Assembly: GCA_030141605.1 (NCBI GenBank)
Contig: JAQGDQ010000819.1
Coordinates: 1 to 64,000 of the forward strand
Length of the DNA stretch: 64,000 bases
From: Tubiluchus corallicola
Lineage: Eukaryota > Priapulida > Priapulimorpha > Priapulimorphida > Tubiluchidae
Direction: 5' to 3'
In this document: positions 42,690-55,720 of the stretch, one piece after another
Numbering within the stretch: the stretch's first letter is position 1
How the letters are laid out: every line of letters begins with the position of its first letter
The notes under the pieces: generated by a model
Told to the model about the DNA's origin: nothing
What the model saw: only the letters and a program-made list of their open reading frames with translations
The model's database searches: none
Position numbers and translations under genes: made by a program

Positions 42690-43576
42690 TTTATATAGTA
42701 TTTAGTTATATAGTGTTATGTAGTATTTAGTTACATAGTGTTATATACTATTTAGTTACGTAGTGTTATATAGTATTTAGTTACACAGTGTTATATAGTG
42801 TTTAGTTACACAGTGTTATATAGTATTTAGTTACACAGTGTTATATACTATTTAGTTACACAGTGTTATATAGTATTTAGTTACACAGTGTTATATAGTG
42901 TTTAGTTACATAGTGTTATATAGTGTTTAGTTACACAGTGTTATATAGTGTTTAGTTACATAGTGTTATATAGTATTTAGTTACACAGTGTTATATAGTA
43001 TTTAGTTACACAGTGTTATATAGTATTTAGTTACACAGTGTTATATAGTATTTAGTTACACAGTGTTATATAGTATTTAGTTACACAGTGTTATATAGTA
43101 TTTAGTTACACAGTGTTATATAGTATTTAGTTACACAGTGTTATATAGTATTTAGTTACACAGTGTTATATAGTATTTAGTTACACAGTGTTATATAGTA
43201 TTTAGTTACACAGTGTTATATAGTATTTAGTTACACAGTGTTATATAGTGTTTAGTTACACAGTGTTATATAGTATTTAGTTACACAGTGTTATATAGTG
43301 TTTAGTTACACAGTGTTATATAGTATTTAGTTACACAGTGTTATATAGTATTTAGTTACACAGTGTTATATAGTATTTAGTTACACAGTGTTATATAGTA
43401 TTTAGTTACACAGTGTTATATAGTATTTAGTTACACAGTGTTATATAGTATTTAGTTACATAGTGTTATATAGTATTTAGTTACACAGTGTTATATAGTA
43501 TTTAGTTACACAGTGTTATATAGTATTTAGTTACACAGTGTTATATAGTATTTAGTTACACAGTGTTATATAGTAT
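42690..43576. repeat. 25-bp minisatellite, about 36 copies
   Basis: The unit TATAGTATTTAGTTACACAG plus TGTTA, with GTATTT/GTGTTT and ACACAG/ACATAG variants. Confidence 0.95.
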
Positions 43577-43974
43577 ACAATAATTGTAACAGAACTACAT
43601 TAGTATACTATAGCGTGGTATAGTTAGGGAAAAAATTCGAAATACAATTAGAAAAACTTAACAGAAGTATATTAACATAGTTACTAAACTACATAATAGT
43701 TTGTCAACAAGAAATAGATGCTGCATGGTGGTCAAGAAGCAAAGCTTGTAAGACCACCGTGAAAAGTGAAGAAAAAACGACTTAATTTACAAGAGAGAGA
43801 ATTATAGGAAAACAGGGAGTAGTTAAGATAAAATAATAGACAGAGATAGAGAAAAAGAGAGAAGAAATGAAATAGAAAGGAGTTGTAAAAAAATTCTTGT
43901 TAAAAGCAAGTATAATGTAGTGTGTAGTGATAATATTGTAACTGCTTATAGATTGTCTGTGATTGATGCTTAAT
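43577..43974. other. spacer between two minisatellites
   Basis: About 400 bases of purine-rich unique sequence; nothing identified. Confidence 0.4.
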
Positions 43975-44793
43975 CTGTGATGTACACTGCCTATGTGCTG
44001 TGATGTACACTGCCTATGTGCTGTGATGTACACTGCCTATGTGCTGTGATGTACACTGCCTATGTGCTGTGATGTACACTGCCCATGTGCTGTGATGTAC
44101 ACTGCCTATGTGCTGTGATGTACACTGCCTATGTGCTGTGATGTACACTGCCTATGTGCTGTGATGTACACTGCCTATGTGCTGTGATGTACACTGCCTA
44201 TGTGCTGTGATGTACACTGCCTATGTGCTGTGATGTACACTGCCTATGTGCTGTGATGTGCACTGCCCATGTGCTGTGATGTACACTGCCCATGTGCTGT
44301 GATGTGCACTGCCCATGTGCTGTGATGTGCACTGCCCATGTGCTGTGATGTACACTGCCTATGTGCTGTGATGTACACTGCCCATGTGCTGTGATGTACA
44401 CTGCCCATATGCTGTGATGTACACTGCCCATGTGCTGTGATGTACACTGCCCATGTGCTGTGATGTACACTGCCCATGTGCTGTGATGTACATTGCCCAT
44501 GTGCTGTGATGTACACTGCCCATGTGCTGTGATGTACACTGCCCATGTGCTGTGATGTACACTGCCTACGTGCTGTGATGTACACTGCCTATGTGCTCTG
44601 ATGTACACTGCCCATGTGCTGTGATGTACACTGCCTATGTGCTGTGATGTACACTGCCTATGTGCTGTGATGTACACTGCCCATGTGCTGTGATGTACTG
44701 CCCATGTGCTGTGATGTACACTGCCTATGTGCTGTGATGTACTCTGCCTATGTGCTGTGATGTACATTGCTTATGTGCTGTGATGTACTCTTA
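43975..44793. repeat. 23-bp minisatellite, about 35 copies
   Basis: The unit GTGATGTACACTGCCTATGT plus GCT, with CCTATG/CCCATG variants. The open frame on the minus strand (a 23-residue super-repeat of Thr-Ala-His and Ser-Thr-Trp words) is a consequence of the unit length and lacks gene context. Confidence 0.95.
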
Positions 44794-47700
44794 TTTTAGG
44801 CAATTCCTGTATTAGGACTAACTGAAGCAATGATTAACATTAATATTAACTGTCTTGTATTGCATTTTTATTCAAAGGACAAGATCAGTGAATTTCATGA
44901 ACACCTCGTCTTGAAAGTTTTACATTGCGTACGTGTAATCTCACTGTACCCAAAATTCACGATTTGAATGTTACGTCATTTTCATGAATAAGATTAATGG
45001 TGATTATGTTTCTGATGCATGTTGGGATTGCTGATCTCTGGAATCATGGTAGTTTTTTTAGTTGTTGGCAAGAATTTAGTGGAATTTTTTTAGCATTCTG
45101 TACTTTTAAAATCACTGATCTTTCCCTTTAATTCACAGATTAGAAACATCTTGCAAATTTTATTTACATTACCGCCAGTGTTGTATTCATGTGTTATTTA
45201 GTACATGCTGTTTAGCTTTCTATAGATGCTCTGTTGTTTTTGATCATATTTCCCATTCATTGAAACAAATCTCATTTGATGCTTGAATTCTTATGTGTAC
45301 TGGAAGAGACATAATCCACTGAGCTTTTTCCATTCTTTTGACTATAATCCGCTTAGCACAAATGACCTCTTAGCCATTAACCAGGATTTTTACTGAATCT
45401 GGTCACTTTGACATCTAACAAACTATTGTGCTTCGTTATAACATTCTTCGTTATAATTTATAAAACAGCAAACTCGAGCTTAGAAATAAAACCATATCGT
45501 AATTATCATCTACACATAACAATTGTCTTATATTTGTTATTTTTTACAATGTAGTAGTTTTATGTTTTGTACATACCTCTAAGTTTTCATACGCACTTAT
45601 TTATTTACTTAGTCGCTTCATTGCTGTCCATTAACGCAGCACGTATGACAAACTACTTTTATATAACCTGTTTTTATATAATGGTGTAAATTTAGCGCAG
45701 GCTTCGCTACTCAAATGAAAACTGTTTTGTAACTTAATGCCCGCTGTTTTGCTTAAGTAGTGCTATTGATATGTGGTTGTTGTTATCATGTACTCTCTGT
45801 ATGAGTGATCAATGTATGATAGATGTATAAACACTACTAATACACAACGTGTATTTTATCAAAAAATTCAACTAAGTATGATGTTTCATTGTAATGAACT
45901 ACTTTAACCCTTAACCGACCAAGCTGGGGTAAAAAATTACCACAGGAGTGTCTGCTCGCATTTCTTTATATCGATGCACACAACGAAAAATGTTCAAACT
46001 AATAGTTATTAAACATTTTTCAATTTGTTTTGCAGCCATACATTGGTTTTGTGGAAAAGTATCATTCATGCTTTTTTACAAAGCGCGGGTGCCAGATAGT
46101 TCTTGGTGTAGGGTAACTTATTGAACTGCCTATTCAATTCTGCTGAGATGTGTCCCACCTGAGAATATGAGTTACCCCGATTTCATAGTTTTTGATCATC
46201 AACATTTGTCATCATTATAAAATGTCAAATGCTCACAAGTCAAATTGCACAAACAAAATGATTAATAAGCTTCTCATTTATTACAAACCATAATAATTAT
46301 GTTCATAAACTGATTGTACAATTCACCAAAATACAAGTCGTAGTTATGCTACCTTTAACAGTTATAATGCTGCGTTTTAATTATTATGAGTTAAACTTTT
46401 TTGAGAAAATGTGTTTTATAATTCTTGTTCAAAAGTAAAGCCGCCTGTACAAACTTGTGTTATACCCTCTAATCTTCTTCAATGATTCCTCCAAGTGACC
46501 CTTGAAAGCATTAACAATGGCAGAGTTCACAGCGTCCTTCGTTGACCGGTTCCGGGCATTAATAACGCTTCGGCTGAAATTCTTCTAAGATCAAGTCTAG
46601 ACGTTCTTTTCACTAATTTCTTGCAGTGAACAGATGGCACGAGTGATAGCGTAATTTCATCAAAATTTAGAGAGTGGAACGTGTTCAGTAAAGCCGACGT
46701 CAAGGCTAGCGGTAGAAATATCCAGGGGTTGTACACGTAGTGGCAGTGGCTAGGTTGTCATCAAACCCGCGGGCTCTTGAGCTTGTACACTTCACCACCA
46801 GGGGCTGGAATGGAAAAGCATCTGAAATCTGTTACTCTACCCAGCTGATTTATACGACGCATCATTGATGCTGAAACAAAAAGAAGTTTATTTTTGTAAC
46901 ATGCGGCATGTTTCAAGGGTATTACCTATATGATCATTGCCAAAAATAAGCCTTAAAATGACACAATGAACTTTATTATCCACCCCCCACCCCCAACTTG
47001 ATTACTGCTCTGGGTTATAAACAACTTAACACTGTTTATAAAACTGTTTATAACTCTGCCTGTGGCAACACTTTTACAGCCAAATAAAAACTTGCTCTGC
47101 CTGTGGCAACACTGGACTAGCTTTTGTCTTTTTTATATACTGAATGGTGTGATGTGAACCCCTTCGGTTGTTTGGTGTGGTATTTATTTACTCTGCACAC
47201 TCTGTGTAACTGAACTGATTTTGGAACCGTATTTTATTTCACTCAAGAACTTATAAATGGTACGTATATTTTTCATATTTACGATAAAAAATTGTTGTCT
47301 CTTTTACTAAACATAATACTGTTTGATACAGAATAGAATTTAAAAATCAGAAACTCATACATTAGCTTACAGTCCAGTCAAATTAGTGCAAAATGTGTGA
47401 TGCGAACAAAAATCTCTCTCTTTCCCTCCCTTCCTCTCCCTGTTGTTATTTCTCTCCCACTTGGTGCTTCTTCTACATTTATGCTTGCTTTTGCAACAGC
47501 TGAATATATTGTCATCATCTGTTACGATATATGAAGAAAACTATTTCCAAAGCAAAGAAAGAAAAAGGATTTTTACATAGTTTTCTTAAAGCTGGACACA
47601 GGTAACCTTATTTGAAGTATTATATACAAACATTTAGACGTAACAACCTAAAGTACAGTACCTGTTTTGCTGTGAAAACTAGCACACTCAAGAAGTTTGT

Positions 47701-48021
47701 TTGTTTGTTTATCTATTGATAGTACAAGTTTATTGCTCTTGCACTTTGTTCTCAATTGTAAATAAATTGTTTATGCTGAACAGTAAATGCAGTACAACTT
47801 GGACTTTTAGTCTCTTATAAGCAACGATTTTCAATAAAGAATTTTTCTGCTTCTGTAATAGTGATTATTGGCTATTAAAGATATATTAGTTTCTGTTAAT
47901 TCAAAATTGATTTTAGCAGATGGCGACACCAGCGATGCAAACAATGCCAGTAATAATTATTTTGTAGAATGCTGTGACATCTATTGATGAGAAATAAAAC
48001 GAATTTCACGTATCTAGAACA
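44794..48021. other. intergenic region upstream of SLC26-B
   Basis: No gene is recognised. At 45905 TTAACCCTTAACCGACCAAG looks like one end of a piggyBac-type element, but no partner end was found. A 70-codon minus-strand frame at 46527-46736 matches nothing I know. The words CTCTGCCTGTGGCAACACT repeat at 47045 and 47096. Confidence 0.4.
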
Positions 48022-48117
48022 ATGTTGGAACGTAACGGAAATTCTGAAGGGCTGCCATTTCACCGTGAAACGGTTCAACATACACGATATATTGTTGACA
48101 GAGATGTATTTACACAG
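48022..48117 (+). CDS. SLC26-B exon 1
   Basis: ATG in AACAATG context; 32 codons; donor GTAAGT, phase 0. It encodes [12 protein letters not shown] at the end, as in SLC26-A. Confidence 0.85.
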
Positions 48118-51100
48118 GTAAGTAGAAGTATTTATGATAATTATGAAGTCAAGTGGCCTGAATAAAGGCTAGACAATGAACCTGAAGATGTTAAACGGCT
48201 CATCAATTTGAACTCGTTTTTTTACCTCAAGGATTTTATATCATACACCTAAAGTAGCTTGATGGTAACCACGTCAAAAAGCCAGTACCGTTACACCTTT
48301 ACTTGAGGAACTAATGAGTTATAACTTGCATATTACTAACGTTATTGATGTGATATGATGTAGTCCCTATACTCTACAGACTACTAGCTAAACCAAAATC
48401 AAAGTCTACTTGGCTTCTTTGATAGCAGAATAAAGATTATTGGTTTACAGAAAGCTGTGTTATCATGTTATAATTTTTCTCTATTTAAACTTTAATAAGA
48501 GAGTTAGAACCAGAATTAAAGCATGAAATTAACAATCTAATTACTCTGATTAATGAATATCTATAAAAGCAAAACGAATTTAGAAACAAAATCAATCTCT
48601 GACAAACTTTGTACAATTAGAGTAAAACACCGACTGTAGATGGCAGCATAGACTAATTCAGTACTTTAGTGTAGTAGACTGACAATTAAATAGAACACAT
48701 AATACTACAATCGCATACTCGGTACAATAAGCGACAACAGTCTCATACTTCATTACTTCTAATGCATTCCCAATGTTTCTCAAGCTTTTGTTGATGGCGC
48801 CCCCTTTCCAGAACCCTGCATCATATCGCCACTCCATGAAGAACATAATCACATGTTATATCATTAAACATCATTATCATTCGCATTTACTAATCTAAGC
48901 TTACTGCTGTATTCAGCAAATTATTGAACAATGAGTGACAGCAAATTATTGAACAATGAGTGGCAGCAAATTATTGAACAATGAGTGGCAGCAAATTATT
49001 GAACAATGAGTGACAGCAAATTATTGAACAATGAGTGACAGCAAATTATTGAACAATGAGTGACAGCAAATTATTGAACAATGAGTGACAGCAAATTATT
49101 GAACAATGAGTTTATTATTAATTCATTAATGTTATGGTTGCACCTGTTTCCCAGCGACCAGTAATGCAACAGCAATAGGTATCCAAGGTAAAATGAATAG
49201 GGACACGCTTTCGGGCGGTGTACACTGTACGCAAGTGTACAGCATGGAACGACGTGCATTTTCGTTTTCCCGGAAAATCAAGCACTGGCGTACCGCATTT
49301 AGAGCGGGAAAACCCAGTTTCACTTTCCTGAACAAAATGATGTAATGAGAGACTGAGGAAACAAGACCTACTTACGTACTTTTCATGAAAAGAGTATTTT
49401 TTAAGAATAGCTTCTAGACTAGCTTGCGACTCCACAAAAAGTACTTGGCGACCCCAATTGGGGCTTGCGAGCCCAATGTTGGGAACCCTTGACGTAGTCC
49501 TATCGCAGTATTTGTACAACCTTATGATAAAGGAAGTTCGTTTCTCATTTATTAGCACCTTTATTCATATTTCAGCCAGGGTTTGATGAAGTCCACGGAA
49601 AAGAAGATCTCACGGAGCCGAACATTCGCACAAAGACGGCAAACTATGCCAGGAAACATCTTCTGTGTACGAGACAGAAATGCCAGCAGTTTGTTGTTAC
49701 CCTCCTGCCATTCTTGCAACAGTTATACATGTACAAACCAAAGAAATACATCTTTGGTGATATTGTTTCGGGATTCACGATATCCGTCATGCACATACCT
49801 CAGGTACTTTGTTCTTAACGGGTTGCACTGGGTTGAAAGTCTAGGGGGGTTGTTTGCATGACTCTGTATGCATTTTTCGGGCTAAAAATGCTTAAACCTT
49901 TCACTACGGAAGGCGGCACACTGCAGCCTATGTTTTTTCTTGTAAGGGACGGAAGGCGGTAGACTGCACAGTCATCCAGGTCTGTTTATTTCACTGCTAC
50001 GGCCATGGAAAAACATTGTAGAAAAGTTTAACAACCGTGGGATTGGGGTTGCTTTGCAACAAAAGTAATGCTAACCAGCCAATCGGCATCTGAAGCCAGG
50101 TGCATTCCATAATACTGTACTGTATAGTACGTTCTCATGTAAAGTTGCTTGTTGGTAGTTGGTGAAACATGTTTAGTCACTTGTTCTGCATTCTTATAAA
50201 ATAATTGCATATTATGGATTAGCAGGTAATATGGACTTTTGTGAAAACTGGCTTCTAAATATAAGTATGTACTCATTTGTGTGGATGTGCGTGTGCGTGC
50301 GTGCATGCATGAGTGCATATATGTGTGCGCAGATGTGTGTGCATGTGTATAAATGAAACTAATATTCAATATTAGTGTTTAATAACAATTTAATAACAAT
50401 ATTTGTTTATTTACAAGATTGTGTTTTAGTAACACAACCACAAGAAGTTATTGTCAAATATGCAAAAGCCAATGCGGCCCAGTTGAAAAGCAACTACGTA
50501 GTGAAAGGGTTAAGACTGCTGTGTTATTTCAATATTATGCTCAAAACGGCTTTCTCAGAAGCAACATCGACTGCGGCACACAAAATGCAGATTCATTCAT
50601 AGCAAATAATTTTTTTATACACACAATGGCATTTAACAAACTCTGTGCACGTTTTTTTATCACTGTGTAGAAAAAGTAAGAGGAAAAGTGACTGGATTCA
50701 AAAGTAAATTTGGTGTTTTAAAACACAGCCAAATGTGTAGTTCATTTCTTGATGTGTCGGTTTTGTATGCAGGTTAGTCAGTTTTAGTAAGTTGCACATC
50801 TTGCTTAACTGTGAAAAATTATGTAATGTAACTGTAATGTAATGTTATGTAATGTAATGGAACTGTAATGTAATGTTATGTAATGTAATGTAATGTAACT
50901 GTAATGTAATGTAATGTAACTGTAATGTAATGTAACTGTAATGTAATGTTATGTAATGTAACTGTAATGTAATGTTATGTAATGTCATGTAATGTAACTG
51001 TAATGTAATGTAACTGTAATGTAATGTTATGTAATGTAACTGTAATGTAATCTAACTGTAATGTAATGTTAGGTAATGTAACTGTAATGTAATGTTATGT

Positions 51101-54100
51101 AATGTAACTGTAATGTAATGTCATCTAATGTAACTGTAACGGTATGTTATGTAATGTAATGTTATGTAATGTAACTGTAATGTAATGTAACTGTAATGTT
51201 ATGTAATGTAACTGTAATTTAATGTTATGTAATGTAACTGTAATGTAATGTCATGTAATGTAACTGCAATGTAATGTAACTGTAATGTAATGTTACGTAA
51301 TGTAACTGGTTGACTACAGCAATACTTTCATATTCATCAACTTTTCTGTTAAGGGAATGGCATACGGTCTCTTGGCTTCACTATCACCTGTAAATGGATT
51401 GTACACCTCTTTCTTTCCACCTCTAGTTTACTTCTTCTTCGGAACTTCTCGACATATATCCATTGGTATGTAACCTAGCAGGGCAAAAGTTTCACTATTT
51501 CCTGCTTTTTTACTGTGCAGTATCAGAGGGAGTGTTGCTAATTTTGCCAGGAAAAATCTTTAGTCAGACAGCATGTGTCTTTTTGTATATTTCTTACAAA
51601 ACATACACAAAGTATGTTTCTTACGGTTTCTGTACGAATTCTGGAAAGGCTTAACTCTGTACTGTGTTCAACTACTTAATTAGGTAAAAGCAGGTAGTGA
51701 AAAAAAACTGTGACCTGCAATGAGAATTGAAAATTTTTGAGTACCTACTATGATCTTATATGATCTTAAAGAAAGACCGGACGATTGTTTAGACTCAATT
51801 TCATGTTAATTTACTGTCAAAAAGATACATTTTCTTGCCTATAAAAGTTAGCAATTGTTTCTTATATTTGAATAATTAGCTTAGAGAGTTAATTAATGGA
51901 AACCGAACACAGCTATTGCTTACGTCAGAAACCAGCCACAGTTTGCGCAACGGTTACAGTACTGCTTAAACGCATTATGTCACGAAAAATTGGCTTTACA
52001 TCATATGACATCAGAAACTAACACTGTAGCTCATGATCATGGTCATTACCGTACCGCCTTCTACTTATCGGCCACGCGAATGTGACAAAAAGACGCCGTT
52101 GCCAATCTTAGTAGATTCACTGAGCCGCACGTAGCTTTGGAAGTTTAACGAAATTTGAGTATCCGACGTAATTATTATTTAATCTAAGCTTTGATTTAAA
52201 AAAAAAACTATTTTAGTTTTCAACATTTTAGAGCATTCTTTATTCTGAACTCGTGTTTACACAATCATCCGGTTTTACTTTAAACATTGGTAACTGGGCG
52301 GGACTTTTAGACTAGCAACATATTTGGGAGTAGATCACTGTGACTTTGACTTACAGAGCCAGAGATTTTGAAACTTTTACACGATTTGCAATTTTTTTTA
52401 GCAAATATAATATAATTTTTCTATGTCGCTGTTTACAGGTACGTTTGCGGTCATAAGCTTAATGATAGCCGGAGTTGTAGATGAGTATGCACCACAAGAA
52501 AATTCTGATCGAGATGTTCTCGTGGACAAAGCAACTAGCGTCCCTGGAACTTTTGACACAGGTGTGCATGCATATATAATGTAATCAGCACTTCTGAAGC
52601 TGAGCTTCCGATAAAATTCCTCTTTGCTTAGAAAGTTGTTGCTTCATCAAGCAGGCATTATCGAAGCAGCCACACAAAATCTTGGAAAAAAAATCCCTTG
52701 ATTTTTGTAAAAATTCAAAAAGATGACTAACATTTCAAAACATCGATGAGTCTGAAAAACTGCTGTCTGATTGTGGATTTTTTATATAATGTGGAAGTAC
52801 TCTGTTGCACTAGATCAGTGGTTCTTAACCTGGTGTCCTGGTACTGTAATGTAATGTAACTGTAATGTAATGTAATGTAACTGTAATGTAATGTTATGTA
52901 ATGTAACTGTAACAAAATCACATACTCGCTAACAAAATGTTGTCTTTAGGTTCCCAAGAATACACTGCTGTCCAGGTCGCGACGGCTCTTACAATACTCG
53001 TCGGATTCTTTCACATTGCGATGTATTTACTCCGTCTCGGTTCTCTCACTACGTTCCTATCGGATCAACTCATCGGCGGTTTCACGGTGGGCGCCGCAAT
53101 GCACGTGATCGTGTCCCAAGCTAAGAACATTCTGGGTTTGACAATCGAAAGTTTTAACGGTGCATTTAAGCTTGTTTACACGCTGATTGAGATCTTCAAG
53201 AACATAACAAAGGTCAACATAGTAGAAATTATAATATCATTGGCTTGTATAATTGCTATGGTTATCGTTAAGCAACTTCTAGATCCCCACACTAAGCGAT
53301 ATATAAAAATGCCAATACCAATTGAGGTTATTGTTGTAATTGTGTCCACCGGAATAACGTACGCTTTTGATTTTAATACCTTGTACAATGTAAGTATAGT
53401 GGGCGAGATCCCAACCGGTATACCTAAACCTGAAACTCCTCCAGTTGAATTACTAGGCGATTCTTTCGTGATTGGTGAAGCATTTATGATAGCCATCGTT
53501 TCCTTCACCGTATCCGTATCAATGGCAAAAATCTTGGCTAAAGAACATGGATATCAAATAGACACCAATCAGGAGCTGTTTGCGCAAGGCTGCGCAAATG
53601 TGGTGACTGCTTTCTTTTCCGGTTTTGCTTCGTGTGCATCGTTATCAAGAAGTTTAGTGCAGTCCAACGTGGGCGGAGTAACACAAGTATCTAGTATAAT
53701 ATCGTGCATTATCATGTTGTTCGTGCTGCTTCTAATTGGTCCACTGTTTGAAACGCTTCCCACAGCCGTGCTTGCGTCAATTATAGTCGTAGCTTTGAAA
53801 GGGGTGCTTATGAAATACAGAGAACTTCCATCTTTGTGGCGATCGTCCAAATCCGATTTCTTCATATGGTTCATCACATGGACGGCAACGGTGTTTCTTG
53901 ACGTTAAATATGGGCTGATTCTCGGAGTGGGTTGGTCACTCTTAACTATAGTATGGCTCACACAACGACCGTACATTGCCATTATGGGGCAGCTGTCCGA
54001 CAGTAATATTTACAAAGACATTACAGTCTACGATCAGGCAAAGCAGATTGCTGGAATAAAAATATTCCGGTTCGAAGCATCGCTCTATTTTGCGAATGCT

Positions 54101-54685
54101 GAGTTTTTCCGCAACAGACTGTACAAAATGTCGGGCATAAATCTGTACAAACTCAAGAAGCAGATTGAGAAGGACAAAGAAACAGAGTTGATCAGAGAAG
54201 CAACGAACAGCAACGTACAACTGACACAATTTGACAAAAAGGAAGAGGCCACATCAAGAAACAAATATTCCACTGATACTGCATACATAATTGTCGATTG
54301 TTCGATGTTTGGGCACATCGATCTAGTCGGCGTTAACACACTTACTCAAGTGATTGCCGAATTTGACGAGGTCGGCGTAACGGTAATCTTAGCAGACTGC
54401 AAGAATAAGGTGCGGAAAATGTTTTTGCAGACCAATTTCTTCGACAAGGTATCAAGGGACAGACTGCTGTTCACTGTTCACGATGCAGTGCTGTTTGCAA
54501 AAGACGAAATGGCACAAAACCAGAAGAGAAGAATCACACAGAGGGCATCGCAAAACCACTTCATCAACGGAAAACTCAGTGGAAAAGGTACTTGTGAAAA
54601 CTCGGGAATGGAATCCACTTTCGATAGCCTGTCGTTTACTACACCTCGTCATGCCTTAGTAGGACAGACATCTATTAGGCTATAG
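48022..54685 (+). CDS. SLC26-family anion transporter B (5 coding exons)
   Basis: The exons 48022-48117, 49576-49803, 51354-51465, 52439-52561 and 52950-54685 join to 764 codons plus stop. It has the same architecture and intron phases (0, 0, 1, 1) as SLC26-A, so it is a tandem duplicate. Landmarks: [37 protein letters not shown], the anion-site helix SLSRSLVQ with Ser419-Arg420, and a STAS domain ([20 protein letters not shown]). It differs from A in a shorter exon 4 loop (by 8 residues), CASLSRS instead of AASLSRS, and a different C terminus (TSIRL). Predicted role: plasma-membrane anion exchange. The true substrate cannot be read from sequence. Two segments are nearly identical in DNA to SLC26-A, far above the rest of the gene. 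Confidence 0.93.
48921..49112. repeat. 25-bp tandem repeat, 7-8 copies, SLC26-B intron 1
   Basis: The unit TTATTGAACAATGAGTGACA plus GCAAA (two units have GTGGCA). Confidence 0.95.
49576..49803 (+). CDS. SLC26-B exon 2
   Basis: 228 bases as in SLC26-A; acceptor CATATTTCAG, donor GTACTT. It includes [15 protein letters not shown] and the first membrane helix. Confidence 0.95.
49892..50513. mobile_element. piggyBac-like short element in SLC26-B intron 2
   Basis: TTAA at both edges, with the left end CCTTTCACTACG and right end CGTAGTGAAAGGG inverted. The interior carries a GT-rich run (50275-50350) but no transposase. Its CCCTTTCA-type end resembles the 29541-30006 element; the interiors differ. 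Confidence 0.75.
50822..51309. repeat. TAATG/TAACTG short-unit array, SLC26-B intron 2
   Basis: Degenerate units of TAATGTAATGTTATG and TAATGTAACTG are repeated for nearly 490 bases, ending about 45 bases before the exon 3 acceptor. Confidence 0.9.
51354..51465 (+). CDS. SLC26-B exon 3
   Basis: 112 bases; acceptor TTTCTGTTAAG (weak, no C before AG), donor GTATGT, phase 1 exit. It encodes [26 protein letters not shown]-type minisatellite ends about 45 bases upstream. Confidence 0.95.
51783..52290 (+). mobile_element. dispersed repeat D1, copy in SLC26-B intron 3
   Basis: It matches 32862-33385 in the same orientation (for example AAAGTTAGCAATTGTTTCTT and GCCACGCGAATGTGACAAAA). It lies in a non-equivalent intron (3 here, 2 in SLC26-A), so it is an interspersed element and not inherited with the gene duplication. 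Confidence 0.8.
52439..52561 (+). CDS. SLC26-B exon 4
   Basis: 123 bases; acceptor TGTTTACAG, donor GTGTGC, phases 1/1. It encodes [20 protein letters not shown] and an acidic loop. Confidence 0.92.
52842..52912. repeat. same TAATG/TAACTG array, SLC26-B intron 4
   Basis: About 70 bases of the same units as 50822-51309, ending about 37 bases before the exon 5 acceptor. The corresponding SLC26-A intron has none. Confidence 0.9.
52950..54685 (+). CDS. SLC26-B exon 5 (last)
   Basis: 1736 bases; acceptor TTGTCTTTAG; stop TAG at 54683-54685. The open frame runs back to an ATG at 52937, but that ATG lies in the intron before the acceptor and is not a start. Confidence 0.97.
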
Positions 54686-54959
54686 ATATGAAGCTTACAG
54701 CAGTGACTTTCAAGCATTTGTGAAATTTTAGCTGTACTTAGAATGTAAAACTTTTCTTTAGCTTTTGTAAGAACTGTCTTTGCACAACAAAAATCTCAAC
54801 TTGCACATGTACTTGCCATTGCAAACAAGCGATAGAAATTTAACAAGACAGTAGTTGCTTAAGATGGCTGTCGTGGTCACTCATAGTTTTAGCCACTTTG
54901 CAAACATTAAAAGCCAGTGCTAAACTTACGTTACCGAGTACTTAGAGTTTCATTTACTA

Positions 54960-55541
54960 CAGTCTAGCCTCGTTATCTCGCCCCTCGTTATGCTGCCAAA
55001 CTCGTCTCTCGCCATAGAAAGTACCAGGACGGATTTCCTGCTTTGATATTTAGATATTCCCGCCACCCTCGCTTCTCGCCCTTGCCACGTCATGCTAGGA
55101 TGAGTGCTTATGTAAACTATATTCGTTATGTCACCAAACAGACAAACTCAGAGGTGAATCGATCAATACATATACCGCGTGTCGATCAATATAACCGCGG
55201 TATGTAGACAATGCTGCTGTACTCGATAGACAGACATAATTAATCTAGTGTGTGTCTCACCAGGATTAGATTAGGAGTGCTGTGGTTGGTTAATGCATTT
55301 TTTAAATAAAAAAGTAACATTCTAAAATTATTTTTATGATATTTTTTCATTTCTGATTTAATGTTGATTGGTATCATAATGCGAAATATATTTTATATGT
55401 ACATAGAGGAACACTATGTTAATCAACTATTATGTATATACATATAGACTAACTTCGTTATATTCCCGTTATCTCGCCATACTCGCCTCTCGCCAAAAAT
55501 TTGCCCTAGACGGACAGTGGCGAGATAACGAGACTAGACTG
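54960..55541. mobile_element. Tc1/mariner-type short element between SLC26-B and UTP3
   Basis: 23-base inverted ends starting CAGTCTAGCCTCGTTATCTC and CAGTCTAGTCTCGTTATCTC (one difference seen), TA on both sides. It carries many CTCGCC/GGCGAG words inside and no open frame of note. Confidence 0.9.
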
Positions 55542-55627
55542 TATCTTATGTAACAGCATTATACATTTGTTAGTAAATACATGTGTCATTAAACAAAATG
55601 AACTGCAAAAAACAAAACGATTTACCA

Positions 55628-55720
55628 TTAAACTTTTAATTTTATTCCTTTCTTCAAGCCCGCACGTATCCCAGAATGCTCTCCACCGTATCGTTGCATC
55701 TCTGTTCTTGGTGGTCGCAC
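55628..55720 (-). CDS. UTP3 last exon
   Basis: 93 bases; acceptor TTTACTTGCAG; encodes VRPPRTEMQRYGGEHSGIRA plus GLKKGIKLKV and TAA. The preceding intron is 2.5 kb and holds two short elements and a 62-bp minisatellite. Confidence 0.96.
   Translation of the reverse strand: MRPPRTEMQRYGGEHSGIRAGLKKGIKLKV

Noticed and set aside
42690-44793. CRISPR-like appearance of regular short repeats
   Set aside because: The units are contiguous with no unique spacers, and the context is eukaryotic; these are minisatellites.
45905-46740. Full piggyBac element between a TTAACCCTTAACC end and the 46527-46736 frame
   Set aside because: No matching inverted end was found, and the frame shows no transposase motif that I can defend.
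52937-52949. ATG at 52937 as the start of SLC26-B
   Set aside because: It precedes the TTTAG acceptor at 52949. Four upstream exons with matching phases and conserved N-terminal motifs show that the real start is 48022.
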